Shown: positions 43,780 through 52,644 of the stretch, piece by piece
How positions within the stretch are numbered: the first letter of the stretch is position 1
Layout: each line of letters opens with the position of its first letter
Origin: Polaromonas sp.
GTDB taxonomy: Bacteria; Pseudomonadota; Gammaproteobacteria; Burkholderiales; Burkholderiaceae_C
Assembly (NCBI GenBank): GCA_030683705.1
Contig: JAUXPP010000126.1
Span: 1-64,000 of the forward strand
Length of the DNA stretch: 64,000 bases
Direction: 5' to 3'
Position numbers and translations under genes: made by a program
Notes under the pieces: generated by a model
Told to the model about the DNA's origin: nothing
What the model saw: the letters and a program-made list of their open reading frames with translations, nothing else
The model's database searches: none

Positions 43780-43820
43780 GTTGCCCTAGGTTCCACTCAG
43801 TTGCCCATTCGCCGTTGCCC
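43780..43820. promoter_or_regulatory. Three GTTGCCC repeats in the tnsA promoter region
   Basis: Identical words at 43780-43786, 43800-43806 and 43814-43820, between the terminator and the tnsA start. Spacing of 20 and 14 bases is operator-like. The binder is unknown. Confidence 0.45.
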
Positions 43821-43895
43821 AATTGCGACATCGTAAACCGGCACGTGGGCGGAGCCTTGCCGAAACGGCCGCATTTAGCCTCGCAAGAGGTGTTT

Positions 43896-44801
43896 ATGTG
43901 GAGCGACACTATGTTTGAGCAAGTGAAATACAAAAAGCCCAACAAGGAGTTGGGAAGACAGAAACGAGCCCTTAAAAATGGGCGCGGCTTGGGTGAGGAG
44001 GACGAATACAGTCCATTTATCCAGATAGGCAGAGGAGACTTCCCGTCCCACGGTCGTTCAGAAGTGGTGAAAGATCCAGTGTCGGGCCGGCAGCATCACT
44101 TCCTGTCGTGGCTGGAGTACTTCATCTTTCTCATCCTGCTGCACTTGGGCGCAGTGGAAATCCGCGAGCAGTTCCCCCTGGGCCTGGAAGACGACGATGC
44201 GGACTTTCCGGGAAGGAATTGGGAGGGCTTGGGAACCCTCTCGGCCGCGCAAGCCTTGGCCATCCGGCACCCACATATCACGACCGATGTGCCTCGCGTC
44301 CAGACCACCGACCTGCTGGTGATGGACCGGTGGGCTCACTTTGCAGTTTTCATCCGGCACGAGCAGGACGTTCCCCGTTTTGGCCGCCAACTGGAGCTTC
44401 TGAAGCTGCACACGCGCTATTGGACTGAACGCGGAATCAAGCAGTATGTCCTGACGGACAAAGACATCCATTTACCTCTCGTTGATCTGCTGCTCTGGGC
44501 CTTCCCAAGCCGACGCACTCATCCCCACGGGGCGGCCGCGGATTTTTTAGACTTCCTGACAAGTTGCGAGCCACATAACAAGCTGCAGACTGAGCTCATC
44601 AAATGGCGCGGCATCGAAGGGCTGCCCGATGCTTTCGATGAGTTCAAAGCCGGCGTGTTCGCCGGCCAGATTGCGGTTGCAGCCAACACGTCCATGTTGC
44701 GTCCGTTGAACCGGTCGTGGGATTTTGCGGTGGTCGATGACCCCATGCCTCATACACGGCTGCAGCGCTTCTTCGAAAGCAAGGTGGCTCAGCATGACTG
44801 A
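43896..44801 (+). CDS. tnsA: TnsA, transposon endonuclease subunit
   Basis: A 301-residue protein from ATG 43896, which has AGAGG nine bases upstream; the longer frame to 43815 lacks one. TnsA makes the 5' cuts at Tn7 ends, allowing cut-and-paste movement. E74 (SWLEYF) and D139 (TTDLLV) match the restriction-enzyme-like active site (E63 and D114 in Tn7). Where Tn7 has Q-x-K (Q130, K132), this protein has F-I-R, so the catalytic lysine is apparently replaced by R154. It overlaps tnsB by 8 bp. The C-terminal domain would bind TnsC. Confidence 0.88.
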   Translation: MWSDTMFEQVKYKKPNKELGRQKRALKNGRGLGEEDEYSPFIQIGRGDFPSHGRSEVVKDPVSGRQHHFLSWLEYFIFLILLHLGAVEIREQFPLGLEDDDADFPGRNWEGLGTLSAAQALAIRHPHITTDVPRVQTTDLLVMDRWAHFAVFIRHEQDVPRFGRQLELLKLHTRYWTERGIKQYVLTDKDIHLPLVDLLLWAFPSRRTHPHGAAADFLDFLTSCEPHNKLQTELIKWRGIEGLPDAFDEFKAGVFAGQIAVAANTSMLRPLNRSWDFAVVDDPMPHTRLQRFFESKVAQHD

Positions 44802-47058
44802 CTCCCAATCCTCACCAACGCCGGGGGCTCCGAAGCTCATGGTACGGGATGCGATTTCGATCTTCGGTTCGAACCTTTTGCCTGATGGCACTCATCGCCT
44901 GGTCTACATCAACCCCATCGACACCAGACATGTTTTCAAACGCCTGCCCGTAAAAACCCTGGGGCTCGACGGCATACCTGCTTCCGCGGCCAGGAATATG
45001 CGTGAGGACCTGATCGGCTCAGTAAGGGTGACAGACCTCAAAACCCTTGAGCGCCAATCGTCTCGGCTGAGCGTGATCGAGCCCGTCAAACGCCTGTCGA
45101 CCGCAAAAGAGAGCCAGAAAAAAGCTGCCAAGCGGGATAAAGCTACCCGGGACGGGCACGGACAAGCTGTAGAGAAGAAACCCAATAAGCGCCTCGTGGT
45201 CCTTAGGGCAATGTGCCATCCAGACATCCTGCACGAAGTACTGATCGAGAAATCGAACAAGCCGCTGTATTCGCTGGCAGTCGAGCATGGGATATCGCGG
45301 CAGCAGGCCAAACGACTGTTTTACCGACTTTTAGACGTTGGCCTGGATCCCGAAAGGGCCGCGGCCAGAGGCTACTCACGCGCGGGAAAGCAAAAAAACC
45401 GCAGCTACACGAAAAAGCAGGGGCGGCCGCGGAAGATGGTCAAGAACGAATTAGGCGCTATCTGGAAGGGCCTCAATACCGACGACCAGCACCGCCGCGA
45501 CATCGCGACTTTCATCCAGAGCGGCTACAGGCCTGAAAACTCAAAGAAGACCAATTACCGAGACTTCAAGGCGTTGTTCGCTGTCCGGCAGATCCATGCG
45601 CTGGACAACGGAAATATCGTCAGGGAAATGCTCCCCGAAGAGGAATACATCACTTATTCCCAGTTCACGTATCACCTGCAGAAACTCATTCCGGCTATAC
45701 ATAACCGGCTCAAGGCTCAGACCATCGAGGCCATCACGCATCGGGCCATGCGTGTCTTCATTGGCAATGCGCGATCACATATTCTGTGCCCCGGCCATAC
45801 CTTGCTAATCGACAGCACGGTTGCGGATGTCCACCTCATCTGCAGTTTTGATCGTTCGAAGTTGATTGGTCGTCCAATTCTGTACTTTGTCGTTGACGCA
45901 CTGACATCAACCATTGTCGGGCTGCACATCAGCCTGCGATCACCCTCTGGCCTGGAAGCCAAGATTGCGCTGTACAACGCGCTGTCGGACAAGACTGCAT
46001 GGCTGCACCGCTACGGCTTGGGGGCGTACGCCCCCCTGTTTCCATGCGCGCCGCATCCCCATGAAGTCTTGTCGGACCGCGCTGAATTGCACACCATCGC
46101 TGGTCGGGCTATAGGGGATGACCTGTCTTTCAATATGGGGTATCCAGCACCCTACATGGCTGCTTGGAAAGGGATCGTCGAACGGCTCTTCAGAACGACA
46201 AACGATTTCAGCATTCATTGGCTCCCGGGCTCAACGCGCGGGCGTGCACGCGAACGGGGCGAACGCGACGCCAGGCTGGACGCGGTACTGACCCTCGACG
46301 AATTCACCAAGATCATCCTATACGGCGTCCTCTTGTGGAATCAGCGAGGCAGCACTACCGCATTTCTTCCACCCGAGGTTTTTGAGGATGAAGCGTCGCC
46401 CGGTCCGGTTGGCTACTACCACTGGGGTCTGCAGAATCTTCACGGGTCCCCGCGCTATTTCCCGCAGGACGAAATGATTGTGCGCCTGCTCGAGCCTCGT
46501 GACTGCCGGGTTGCCGGATCCGGCATCGAACTGGACCGCATCCGCTGGGTGGGAGAGTGGATGAAGCAACCCGATATCACGCTTTCCGGCCTGATTCACC
46601 ACGAGGCGCAGTTGTACCGGGATCCACACAAGCCACAAGGGGGGTTTGTGCGCCTGCACGGTGAACAGATTTTGCGGCCTGTACGCATGCATGACATGCA
46701 CATCGATGGCACTGAATTTGACATCGAGGAATACCAGGCTCACCAGCAGGCAGGGTGGCAAATCCACCTCAAGGAAACCGAGAACCTGGAAACCACGCTG
46801 CATCACCATGCGGACCAGATTGTGGTCAAAGCCAAGCATTTGACCAAGCAGGCGAAGGCGGCAAACCCTCAGTCCAATGCGTCGTTTCTCGCTGGATTGG
46901 ACAACAACCGTACCGCCGAGCTTGAGGCCGCGAATAGCGGTCCGCAATCCTCGCTCAGACAAGACAACGCCGCCGGCGCCCGACATCTTGCATCTTCGCT
47001 TGCCAGCCGTAGTTTTCTGGCCACTTTGACCAATCTCTCCAAGGAAAAACTGAAATGA
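44794..47058 (+). CDS. tnsB: TnsB, DDE transposase
   Basis: A 754-residue transposase of the retroviral-integrase superfamily, which binds the end repeats and makes the 3' cuts and joins. The triad D340 (LLIDSTVAD), D428 (VLSDRAEL) and E463 (KGIVERLF) has spacings of 88 and 35 residues, identical to Tn7 TnsB (D273, D361, E396). The N-terminal 300 residues hold HTH DNA-binding domains (SLAVEHGISRQQAKRLFYRL). The start at 44794 overlaps tnsA. The charged C-terminal tail (NLSKEKLK) is the expected TnsC contact. Confidence 0.95.
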   Translation: MTDSQSSPTPGAPKLMVRDAISIFGSNLLPDGTHRLVYINPIDTRHVFKRLPVKTLGLDGIPASAARNMREDLIGSVRVTDLKTLERQSSRLSVIEPVKRLSTAKESQKKAAKRDKATRDGHGQAVEKKPNKRLVVLRAMCHPDILHEVLIEKSNKPLYSLAVEHGISRQQAKRLFYRLLDVGLDPERAAARGYSRAGKQKNRSYTKKQGRPRKMVKNELGAIWKGLNTDDQHRRDIATFIQSGYRPENSKKTNYRDFKALFAVRQIHALDNGNIVREMLPEEEYITYSQFTYHLQKLIPAIHNRLKAQTIEAITHRAMRVFIGNARSHILCPGHTLLIDSTVADVHLICSFDRSKLIGRPILYFVVDALTSTIVGLHISLRSPSGLEAKIALYNALSDKTAWLHRYGLGAYAPLFPCAPHPHEVLSDRAELHTIAGRAIGDDLSFNMGYPAPYMAAWKGIVERLFRTTNDFSIHWLPGSTRGRARERGERDARLDAVLTLDEFTKIILYGVLLWNQRGSTTAFLPPEVFEDEASPGPVGYYHWGLQNLHGSPRYFPQDEMIVRLLEPRDCRVAGSGIELDRIRWVGEWMKQPDITLSGLIHHEAQLYRDPHKPQGGFVRLHGEQILRPVRMHDMHIDGTEFDIEEYQAHQQAGWQIHLKETENLETTLHHHADQIVVKAKHLTKQAKAANPQSNASFLAGLDNNRTAELEAANSGPQSSLRQDNAAGARHLASSLASRSFLATLTNLSKEKLK

Positions 47059-48296
47059 ATACCAACGCCGCCATTTACAACGCCGCTTCTGTTCCGTCTT
47101 TTTGTGTGGGGAACCCCCTGTCGGAAGCCTTACCGCCGCTGCCCACGGACGCCGGCCTCGTCAGCGCGCTTCTCAAACCACCTCGTGGCGATTTTTCGTT
47201 AGAACGCGCCGGGTGCGTCTCGAGTGTCTTTGAAATTTCTTCCCTGCTGGACATCAACGTGCCTCGACCAGAAAGCCCCATCGTTACCACCAGGATTTTC
47301 AGCATGATCCACAACACGTACGCGAGAATGAACCCGCTCAGTGCTGAGTTTGTACGCACCGTCAATGAGATCGACAAGGAGCTTATCCAGAGGAACGAGA
47401 TGCGGGAGTTCCAGAGCGATGCCATGACTATCTTGGCTTGGTCTGGCATGGGGAAGACGACTTTGATCAGGTCCATCGCAGAATTACTGCCGCGAGTGAT
47501 AGAACACACTACCTACAAGGGCCAGCCCTTCTTCCAGAAGCAGGTCGTCTGGCTGTCAGTGGACGCCCCTGTAGGCGGTTCCCCCAAAGGTTTCATGCTC
47601 AATATTGCCCAAGCCTTGGACACGGCACTCGAATTGTCTGGGCCGGCCCGCTACCAAGTGGCATTGGAAGGGCTATCGGCAGAAGCCATGAAGATCCACA
47701 TTGCGCGCGCTCTGCGTATTCACTGCGTAGGCCTGCTTCATGTCGACGACGTGCAACGCTGGGGCGAGGCGGATGCCAGGCTGAGGCAAACCTCGGTAGC
47801 GATGTTGGTCGGTCTGAGCAACACAATCGGCTGCTCCTTGCTACTGTCAGGCACACCAGAGGCCCTCAAAGTGTTGCAATCCAGTTTCGAATCGAGTCGC
47901 CGAGCCAATCGGCGCTCCGCCGTGATCCTCGAGTCGCCGCTTGAAGCCGACGACCTCTTCCTCACTGCCTTGATCGACTATTTGTTCAGCTTCCAGGTAT
48001 GCCAGCCGCAGGTGGCACCTACGAAAGCTATGCGCAAGTTGCTGTTGACATTGACGGCAGGGGTCCCAGGCGTGCTGACATCTCTCTATGTCGCAACGCA
48101 AGAAACCGCCTTGACGCTAAATATTCCCTTGTCGACATCACTGTTCCGAGAAGTCATGCAAAGTGACTTTGGCATCTTGAGCACATCTGTCAAGGACCTG
48201 CGAGCATTGCGTTCCAAAGGCCGGAACAGCTGGGACCCTGAAGTCGACAAGCAATTCAGCAACTTTTTAAGCAACCGTTCCAAGGGGAAAAAATGA
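47055..48296 (+). CDS. tnsC: TnsC, AAA+ transposition regulator
   Basis: A 413-residue AAA+ ATPase. Walker A is SGMGKTT (130-136) and Walker B is GLLHVDDVQ (226-234), with SGTPEALK as sensor region. TnsC bridges the TniQ/TnsD-bound target and the TnsAB transposase and gives target immunity. Its ATG overlaps the tnsB stop (ATGA) and its stop overlaps the tniQ start (ATGA), so the four genes form one translationally coupled operon. Confidence 0.94.
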   Translation: MNTNAAIYNAASVPSFCVGNPLSEALPPLPTDAGLVSALLKPPRGDFSLERAGCVSSVFEISSLLDINVPRPESPIVTTRIFSMIHNTYARMNPLSAEFVRTVNEIDKELIQRNEMREFQSDAMTILAWSGMGKTTLIRSIAELLPRVIEHTTYKGQPFFQKQVVWLSVDAPVGGSPKGFMLNIAQALDTALELSGPARYQVALEGLSAEAMKIHIARALRIHCVGLLHVDDVQRWGEADARLRQTSVAMLVGLSNTIGCSLLLSGTPEALKVLQSSFESSRRANRRSAVILESPLEADDLFLTALIDYLFSFQVCQPQVAPTKAMRKLLLTLTAGVPGVLTSLYVATQETALTLNIPLSTSLFREVMQSDFGILSTSVKDLRALRSKGRNSWDPEVDKQFSNFLSNRSKGKK

Positions 48297-49681
48297 ACTG
48301 CGACCTGCTGACCTTTCTTCCGCCGATCGGAGACTCAGAAACGCTGTACTCCATCTGTTCGGCCCTCCACCATCTTAGAGGCGGATCTTCCTGGCAAGAG
48401 ACGGGCGCCTACCTTTTTGACAATCATCGTGCCAGCTGGCACCGGCAGATCCCCAGTAATGTCGACTATTTTTGCAAGGTGACGCGGAACTTGCTCGGAA
48501 CTCCGGAAGAGGTACTTAATGAAAGGACCATCGTGGGGTTTCACGCGCGATTCATGAATCCCACTGACGCCAGGGATTTCATTGCCCAGGCGCGGACTCC
48601 ATCTGAAAAAATTGCTCGATTCCCGAGTCCAGATACCAAGAAACTCAGGCTTTGCGTTCAGTGCGTGATGGAAGACAGGGAAACTTTGGGCCGGGGCACG
48701 TGGCGACTGGAGCACCACCTGCCAGGATCCAGAGTTTGCATGATGCATGGTCACGATCTCCAGGAAGTCAGTCCTTCCAACGCGCATCGCTTCAGAACCT
48801 GGCTGCGCCCAGATGATTATGTTGCCAGCACACCCAGCGTCTCATCTGCAAATTTCACGCCGGACCGGGAGAACTGGACCAGCTTGGCGCAGGTCCTGTG
48901 GGTCCTAAAGTGTCATCCACGGATTTCACCGCCACTGCTGCATCATGTATTGGCAGAAAAGCTTGCAAGCATTAGCGCTATCCCGGCGGCGCGATTTTTA
49001 AATTCAAAAGCCGTGGAGAGTTGGCTTAATACGAAGAGCCATGTTGCGTTCCTTCATAGTGACCTTCAGCCGCTACAGGGCAAATGGCTGCGATTTTTGG
49101 ATGGCCGAGGCGCGCAGCATCCGCTACGCTGGGCTGTCCTCTTTGCGAGCTGCATGAGTTCGTGGGAGTTGAATGTGGCCCTTGGAAGGGCATATTCGCT
49201 TCAAGCCACGCTGGATGGGCGATGGGAGGTGTCGGGACAAGGTCATCTGGATTTGTTGCCTCAGCATGTCTGGGATGCTCTTCTCGCTGGTGTCTGCATA
49301 AGAGAAATTGCCCAAGCGTGGCGAATGAGAGCCCCGACAATCAACCGGGCCTTGCGGCTTAACCCGGAATTGAAAAATCTGCGGGAAGAAAAAGTCAGAA
49401 ACGATATCCTCATTCCAAAACGCGACTGGGTCAGCAGTTTCCTAAGGCGCAAGCCAAACGCGTCCAGGGCTGATCTCCGAAAGGCTGACTCCGCGAGCTT
49501 GCGCTGGCTCGATCTGAATGACAAAGAGTGGCTGTGGCGGCAAGTGCCGCCAACGAAATCCGGACGTTGGCCTCAACGCCTGCTTTTTGCAGAAAGTACG
49601 ACGCCGACAATAAATATTACGCCAGAATATCCAACTCTGTTTGAGAACAACACTTTCCTCGCCAACGCCCGATGCGCCTAG
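48293..49681 (+). CDS. tniQ: TniQ/TnsD-family target-selection protein
   Basis: A 462-residue TniQ protein. The N-terminal domain contains the zinc finger C121-x2-C124...C149-x2-H152 (LCVQCVMED...VCMMHGHDL). The C-terminal region has an HTH (VCIREIAQAWRMRAPTINRA) and the segment SRADLRKADSASLRWLDLND before KEWLWRQVP, which is typical of TnsD rather than of short TniQ proteins of CRISPR-guided elements. TnsD proteins read a fixed chromosomal attachment site and recruit TnsC. Here the site would be the yraN-diaA junction. Confidence 0.9.
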   Translation: MNCDLLTFLPPIGDSETLYSICSALHHLRGGSSWQETGAYLFDNHRASWHRQIPSNVDYFCKVTRNLLGTPEEVLNERTIVGFHARFMNPTDARDFIAQARTPSEKIARFPSPDTKKLRLCVQCVMEDRETLGRGTWRLEHHLPGSRVCMMHGHDLQEVSPSNAHRFRTWLRPDDYVASTPSVSSANFTPDRENWTSLAQVLWVLKCHPRISPPLLHHVLAEKLASISAIPAARFLNSKAVESWLNTKSHVAFLHSDLQPLQGKWLRFLDGRGAQHPLRWAVLFASCMSSWELNVALGRAYSLQATLDGRWEVSGQGHLDLLPQHVWDALLAGVCIREIAQAWRMRAPTINRALRLNPELKNLREEKVRNDILIPKRDWVSSFLRRKPNASRADLRKADSASLRWLDLNDKEWLWRQVPPTKSGRWPQRLLFAESTTPTINITPEYPTLFENNTFLANARCA

Positions 49682-49744
49682 CACCAGCGTTCACCCGCCA
49701 GATGGTCTGGAAATGCCAGAGCATCCGGCGGCAGAAAATCAGTC

Positions 49745-50545
49745 ATGAGGTCATTTGCGCCAACCATAATGCGTATGCACGAAACTCTCATCCAGCTAGA
49801 TCATCTTCTTCCACTTGACCAGCCGGTAAGTGATAAGCATTGGGCTGCGGTTTCCGAAATTTCCGCCGAGGCCCTGTGGAGTTTGTCATCGAAGCTTCTT
49901 AACGCAGCCACAGCGACATTTCCAAAAAGGATTTCCACCGAGTCGATGCAGGAGGTCTTGGTAACGCGAGAGCCGGCCATCGTTGTCGCAGAGTTTCGGC
50001 TACGGCCGAAGTCGAGTTATTACAACAATACTGCGCAGGAAGTCCCGAGGCCGGAGAACCCAAAAGGCAACGATGCATCTGGCATCCAGGTCGGGCTTCT
50101 ACTGTGCCGACGCCACGCCATTCGGCATCGTCTCCAAGGTCCCTATCTGTCAGCTGAGTTCTCAGTGTGGGGAAGGCGTGAGCGTGCAAGCTTTCAACAG
50201 TTCTTCTCGGGGCATCGCAGGTTTATTGAAAGACTGCTTAATGACAGCGGGCTACGCTTCCGAACCTCCACTCCTTTTGGAAATGTCGACAGGTTTCTTG
50301 GCACCAATGCCTTCAGAAAAATGGACCTCTACTTTGAAAATGAGTTTGACCCGGAACATAGCTTTACACTGGAAAGAGTCGTCGACTCTACAGGTACATC
50401 AGAAGAGCTGACGCAGGCCCTTGCATCGTTGACAGCCCTATACGATTGCGCGGTTGGGTACTGCAATGTCAAGAAAAATCGGGATAGAGCGTTGGACTAT
50501 TCGACGTGGATCAGCAGCAAACATTCTTGTGCGAAGGATCTATGA
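49745..50545 (+). CDS. Hypothetical 266-residue cargo protein
   Basis: It begins MRSFAPTIMRMHETLIQLDH; the true start may be one of the internal methionines. It is an alpha/beta protein with basic patches (CRRHAIRHRLQGPYLSAEFS; WGRRERASFQQFFSGHRRFI). No recognised family or membrane segment. It lies 64 bp after tniQ and converges on the HNH gene, with 40 bp between the stops. Position between the transposition genes and the end suggests late-acquired cargo. Confidence 0.6.
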   Translation: MRSFAPTIMRMHETLIQLDHLLPLDQPVSDKHWAAVSEISAEALWSLSSKLLNAATATFPKRISTESMQEVLVTREPAIVVAEFRLRPKSSYYNNTAQEVPRPENPKGNDASGIQVGLLLCRRHAIRHRLQGPYLSAEFSVWGRRERASFQQFFSGHRRFIERLLNDSGLRFRTSTPFGNVDRFLGTNAFRKMDLYFENEFDPEHSFTLERVVDSTGTSEELTQALASLTALYDCAVGYCNVKKNRDRALDYSTWISSKHSCAKDL

Positions 50546-50585
50546 CGAACACGCATTACACAACGGTCTCCAGCTGGTCCCTGTT

Positions 50586-51908
50586 TCAGGACGAGTCCCG
50601 CTGGACCATCCTCATGGTTGTCCTAAGCTCGATAGAGTCGTAGTTGTTAAAGTCGATCTTGCTCCAGGCTCCCGTCCGTTGGTAATGCTGAAATATCTCC
50701 TTGAAGCGCTCGCGCTCAAAGAAATCTAGCGGCAAAGCCTCATCCTCGGCTGACAAAGGAAGAGCGAACACATACATGAAGCAGCCCAAGCGAAATTCGC
50801 CCACTACATGCGGAAGCTCAGACGACGGCGCTTTGCGTACGTAGACGGTGACTTCCGGTGATGTTTCCGCCGGGAAATAAAGGATATTGGTGGCAACCTT
50901 AGGCACAATCAAGCCCGCATGGTCGCCAAACCGGACCCATCTGATCGTCTCCTGCAGAGCCGCAAGTTCATGGCTCTTCATCACCGATAAAGCCATTTTG
51001 CACAACGCCTTGTAGCAGTCGATTGGCACAAAGCGCATTGAACCCACATCTGCCAAAAACCCGTCATCGGTCTTGGTAATTGATCGCGCGGCAACTTTCA
51101 TTAACTTGCCCTCGCTGCCCATCTGACCGCCTTTCAGTTGCACGTCCAACAAGCCGCCCTTACCGCGCGTAGAGACGAACACTCGCTGAGGGTCCAAGAA
51201 CCTGAGCAAGGCCGGCTCGATTCCGCGGCCAAAGGCGCCGTTGCATTCGTCGCATTCTTCGGCCAGGACCAAGCCCTTGTTGCCAAATCCCTCGGGGATC
51301 GCATGCGCCTTCTGCTTAAACGTCGCCCCGTCAGCAACCCCACGCTGACAAAATCTGCACCGTTTCAAGTGCTGAGCTGTTTCGCCGAAGATCTTTCGGG
51401 TGCCGTTCCCATGTCTGTCAAAGTCGTAGTGGTCCAGCAATGCGGAAAACATGCTGAGGTCATCAGGCTTGTAATTCTCGGGTGCGGTGTTGGCGTGCTG
51501 GAGCATCAGTTCGAACTTAAATTTCTCCTTGGACGAGGTCGGCACTCTATCTGTAATGAAAAATACCTCACCATCTCGCAGCCCTACCACCAACTTCTTG
51601 AGCTTATTGAACACGGGCGATTCGCCTACGTAACGATCTGCGAATGCGAGGATTCGAGCCTTCATCTCGGGGGTAGCGGTGATTTGTGGATTTCCGCCAT
51701 CTGGCTTAGCGAGCGCAAAAACTTGAATCAAATCGACCAACGCAACAGGAGGAGGATGCCCGTTGGCCCAGCGAAATGTCATCTCGAGGCGACTCTCCTG
51801 GGTGGTAAGGTAAGCGGTAAGGCAGGCCTCTTCGCCTGTATCAGTTTGGCCTATTGAGATAGTCACAAAACGCTCCGTTCCACAAGGGCCGGTGCCCATG
51901 TTTTGCAA
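50586..51908 (-). CDS. HNH-type endonuclease, large form
   Basis: A 440-residue protein with a central treble-clef HNH site: RCRFCQRG (first CxxC), KQKAHAIPEGFGN (H) and CDECNGAFGRGIEP (second CxxC with N). The flanking regions (about 1-180 and 270-440) have no known domain and probably bring target or trigger recognition. It could be an anti-phage or restriction nuclease. It is the last gene before the right end of the element, oriented opposite to tns. Confidence 0.75.
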   Translation of the reverse strand: MQNMGTGPCGTERFVTISIGQTDTGEEACLTAYLTTQESRLEMTFRWANGHPPPVALVDLIQVFALAKPDGGNPQITATPEMKARILAFADRYVGESPVFNKLKKLVVGLRDGEVFFITDRVPTSSKEKFKFELMLQHANTAPENYKPDDLSMFSALLDHYDFDRHGNGTRKIFGETAQHLKRCRFCQRGVADGATFKQKAHAIPEGFGNKGLVLAEECDECNGAFGRGIEPALLRFLDPQRVFVSTRGKGGLLDVQLKGGQMGSEGKLMKVAARSITKTDDGFLADVGSMRFVPIDCYKALCKMALSVMKSHELAALQETIRWVRFGDHAGLIVPKVATNILYFPAETSPEVTVYVRKAPSSELPHVVGEFRLGCFMYVFALPLSAEDEALPLDFFERERFKEIFQHYQRTGAWSKIDFNNYDSIELRTTMRMVQRDSS

Positions 51909-51959
51909 ATCCCACCGTCTCTAGGCCACTAGACGCCTATTAGGACATAGGCTTTGTTA

Positions 51960-52084
51960 GAAGCCGAATTAATAATTCTGTTTGATGAATCAAATCAACA
52001 TGTTTCAGCGCTTTTTTGGTTACCGCGCCCCTGCAAGTCGTTGACTTATATAGAGCACTAAATCAAACTTTATTATTAGCCACA
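51960..52084. repeat. Right transposon end
   Basis: Read from 52084 leftward it starts TGTGGCTAATAATAAAGTTT then GATTT. Further copies of the TTGATTT core lie at about 51991-51998 next to TTTGATGAATCAAA, a perfect inverted repeat (51981-51994). These are candidate transposase sites matching the left-end repeats. Confidence 0.85.
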
Positions 52085-52089
52085 GGATA
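52085..52089. repeat. Right target-site duplication GGATA
   Basis: Identical to 3274-3278, directly after the ACA terminus. Confidence 0.95.
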
Positions 52090-52182
52090 TTTCAAAATCA
52101 CGAAGAAACGGCCACAGGCCGCGCAGCGCAATGCATGGTTACAAAATCGGGGCGTCCGCCGCTTTCACAAGCGCTGCCGACA

Positions 52183-52644
52183 TCAATCGGCCTCGAAGGC
52201 ACCGCGCAGCCATTCGATGGTCGTGCCGCCCGGCGCATCCAGCCCGCCCTCCACCAGCACCACGTCAAAGCGGCAAGGCGGCGGCGTGGCAAAACGCATC
52301 AGGTAATGGCGTGCCGCAAAAATCAGGCGCCGCTGCTTGGTCGCACCGATGCTGGCGCCGGCGCCGCCATGCGCGCTGTTTTTGCGCTGGCGCACCTCGA
52401 CAAACACCAGGGTGCCGTCGGGCGCGCGCATGATCAGGTCCACCTCGCCGCCGCCGCGGCCCGGCGTGCGGTAGTTGGCCTGCAACGCTGTCAGGCCGGC
52501 GCGCACCAGGTGGTCGCGCGCCAGCGATTCGGCGGCGTCACCGAGCCGCTTGGTGGTAATCTGGCTGGGCTGGGGGTCTGTCCCGGCCGTGCTGGCGCCG
52601 CTGCCGGTGGGCGTTTTTGCAAGCTGTTTCCTGGAAAACCACAT
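52183..52644 (-). CDS. yraN: YraN / UPF0102 family nuclease-like protein
   Basis: A 153-residue protein. The N-terminal 30 residues are a variable leader; the core has the restriction-fold pattern KRLGDAAESLARDHLVRAG, GGGEVDLIMRAPDGTLVFVE and VRQRKNS (E/D...EVK-like, here EVR). Its ATG shares a base with the divergent rsmI start. Its stop is 94 bp from the right end of the transposon; before insertion diaA would have followed on the same strand. Confidence 0.9.
   Translation of the reverse strand: MWFSRKQLAKTPTGSGASTAGTDPQPSQITTKRLGDAAESLARDHLVRAGLTALQANYRTPGRGGGEVDLIMRAPDGTLVFVEVRQRKNSAHGGAGASIGATKQRRLIFAARHYLMRFATPPPCRFDVVLVEGGLDAPGGTTIEWLRGAFEAD

Larger units (their letters stand above)
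3279..52084. mobile_element. Complete Tn7-like transposon (48.8 kb) with tnsA-tnsB-tnsC-tniQ and large cargo
   Basis: Termini TGTGGCTAATAAT at 3279 and its inverted copy ending at 52084. Of the first 25 terminal bases 23 match: 13 identical, one mismatch, AAGT, one mismatch, TGATTT. The element is flanked by a perfect GGATA duplication. Inside are complete tnsA, tnsB, tnsC and tniQ. It separates yraN from diaA, which are adjacent in many proteobacteria, and only 118 bp of intergenic DNA remain when the element and one repeat are removed in silico. Cargo takes up about 85% of the length: a stress/ion-homeostasis block plus several candidate defence modules. No CRISPR array or Cas gene is seen, so this is a protein-targeted Tn7-like element, not a CRISPR-associated transposon. 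Confidence 0.95.

Noticed and set aside
43780-43820. GTTGCCC repeats as a mini CRISPR array for guided transposition
   Set aside because: Repeats are only 7 bases with 7-13-base gaps, and there are no Cas genes.
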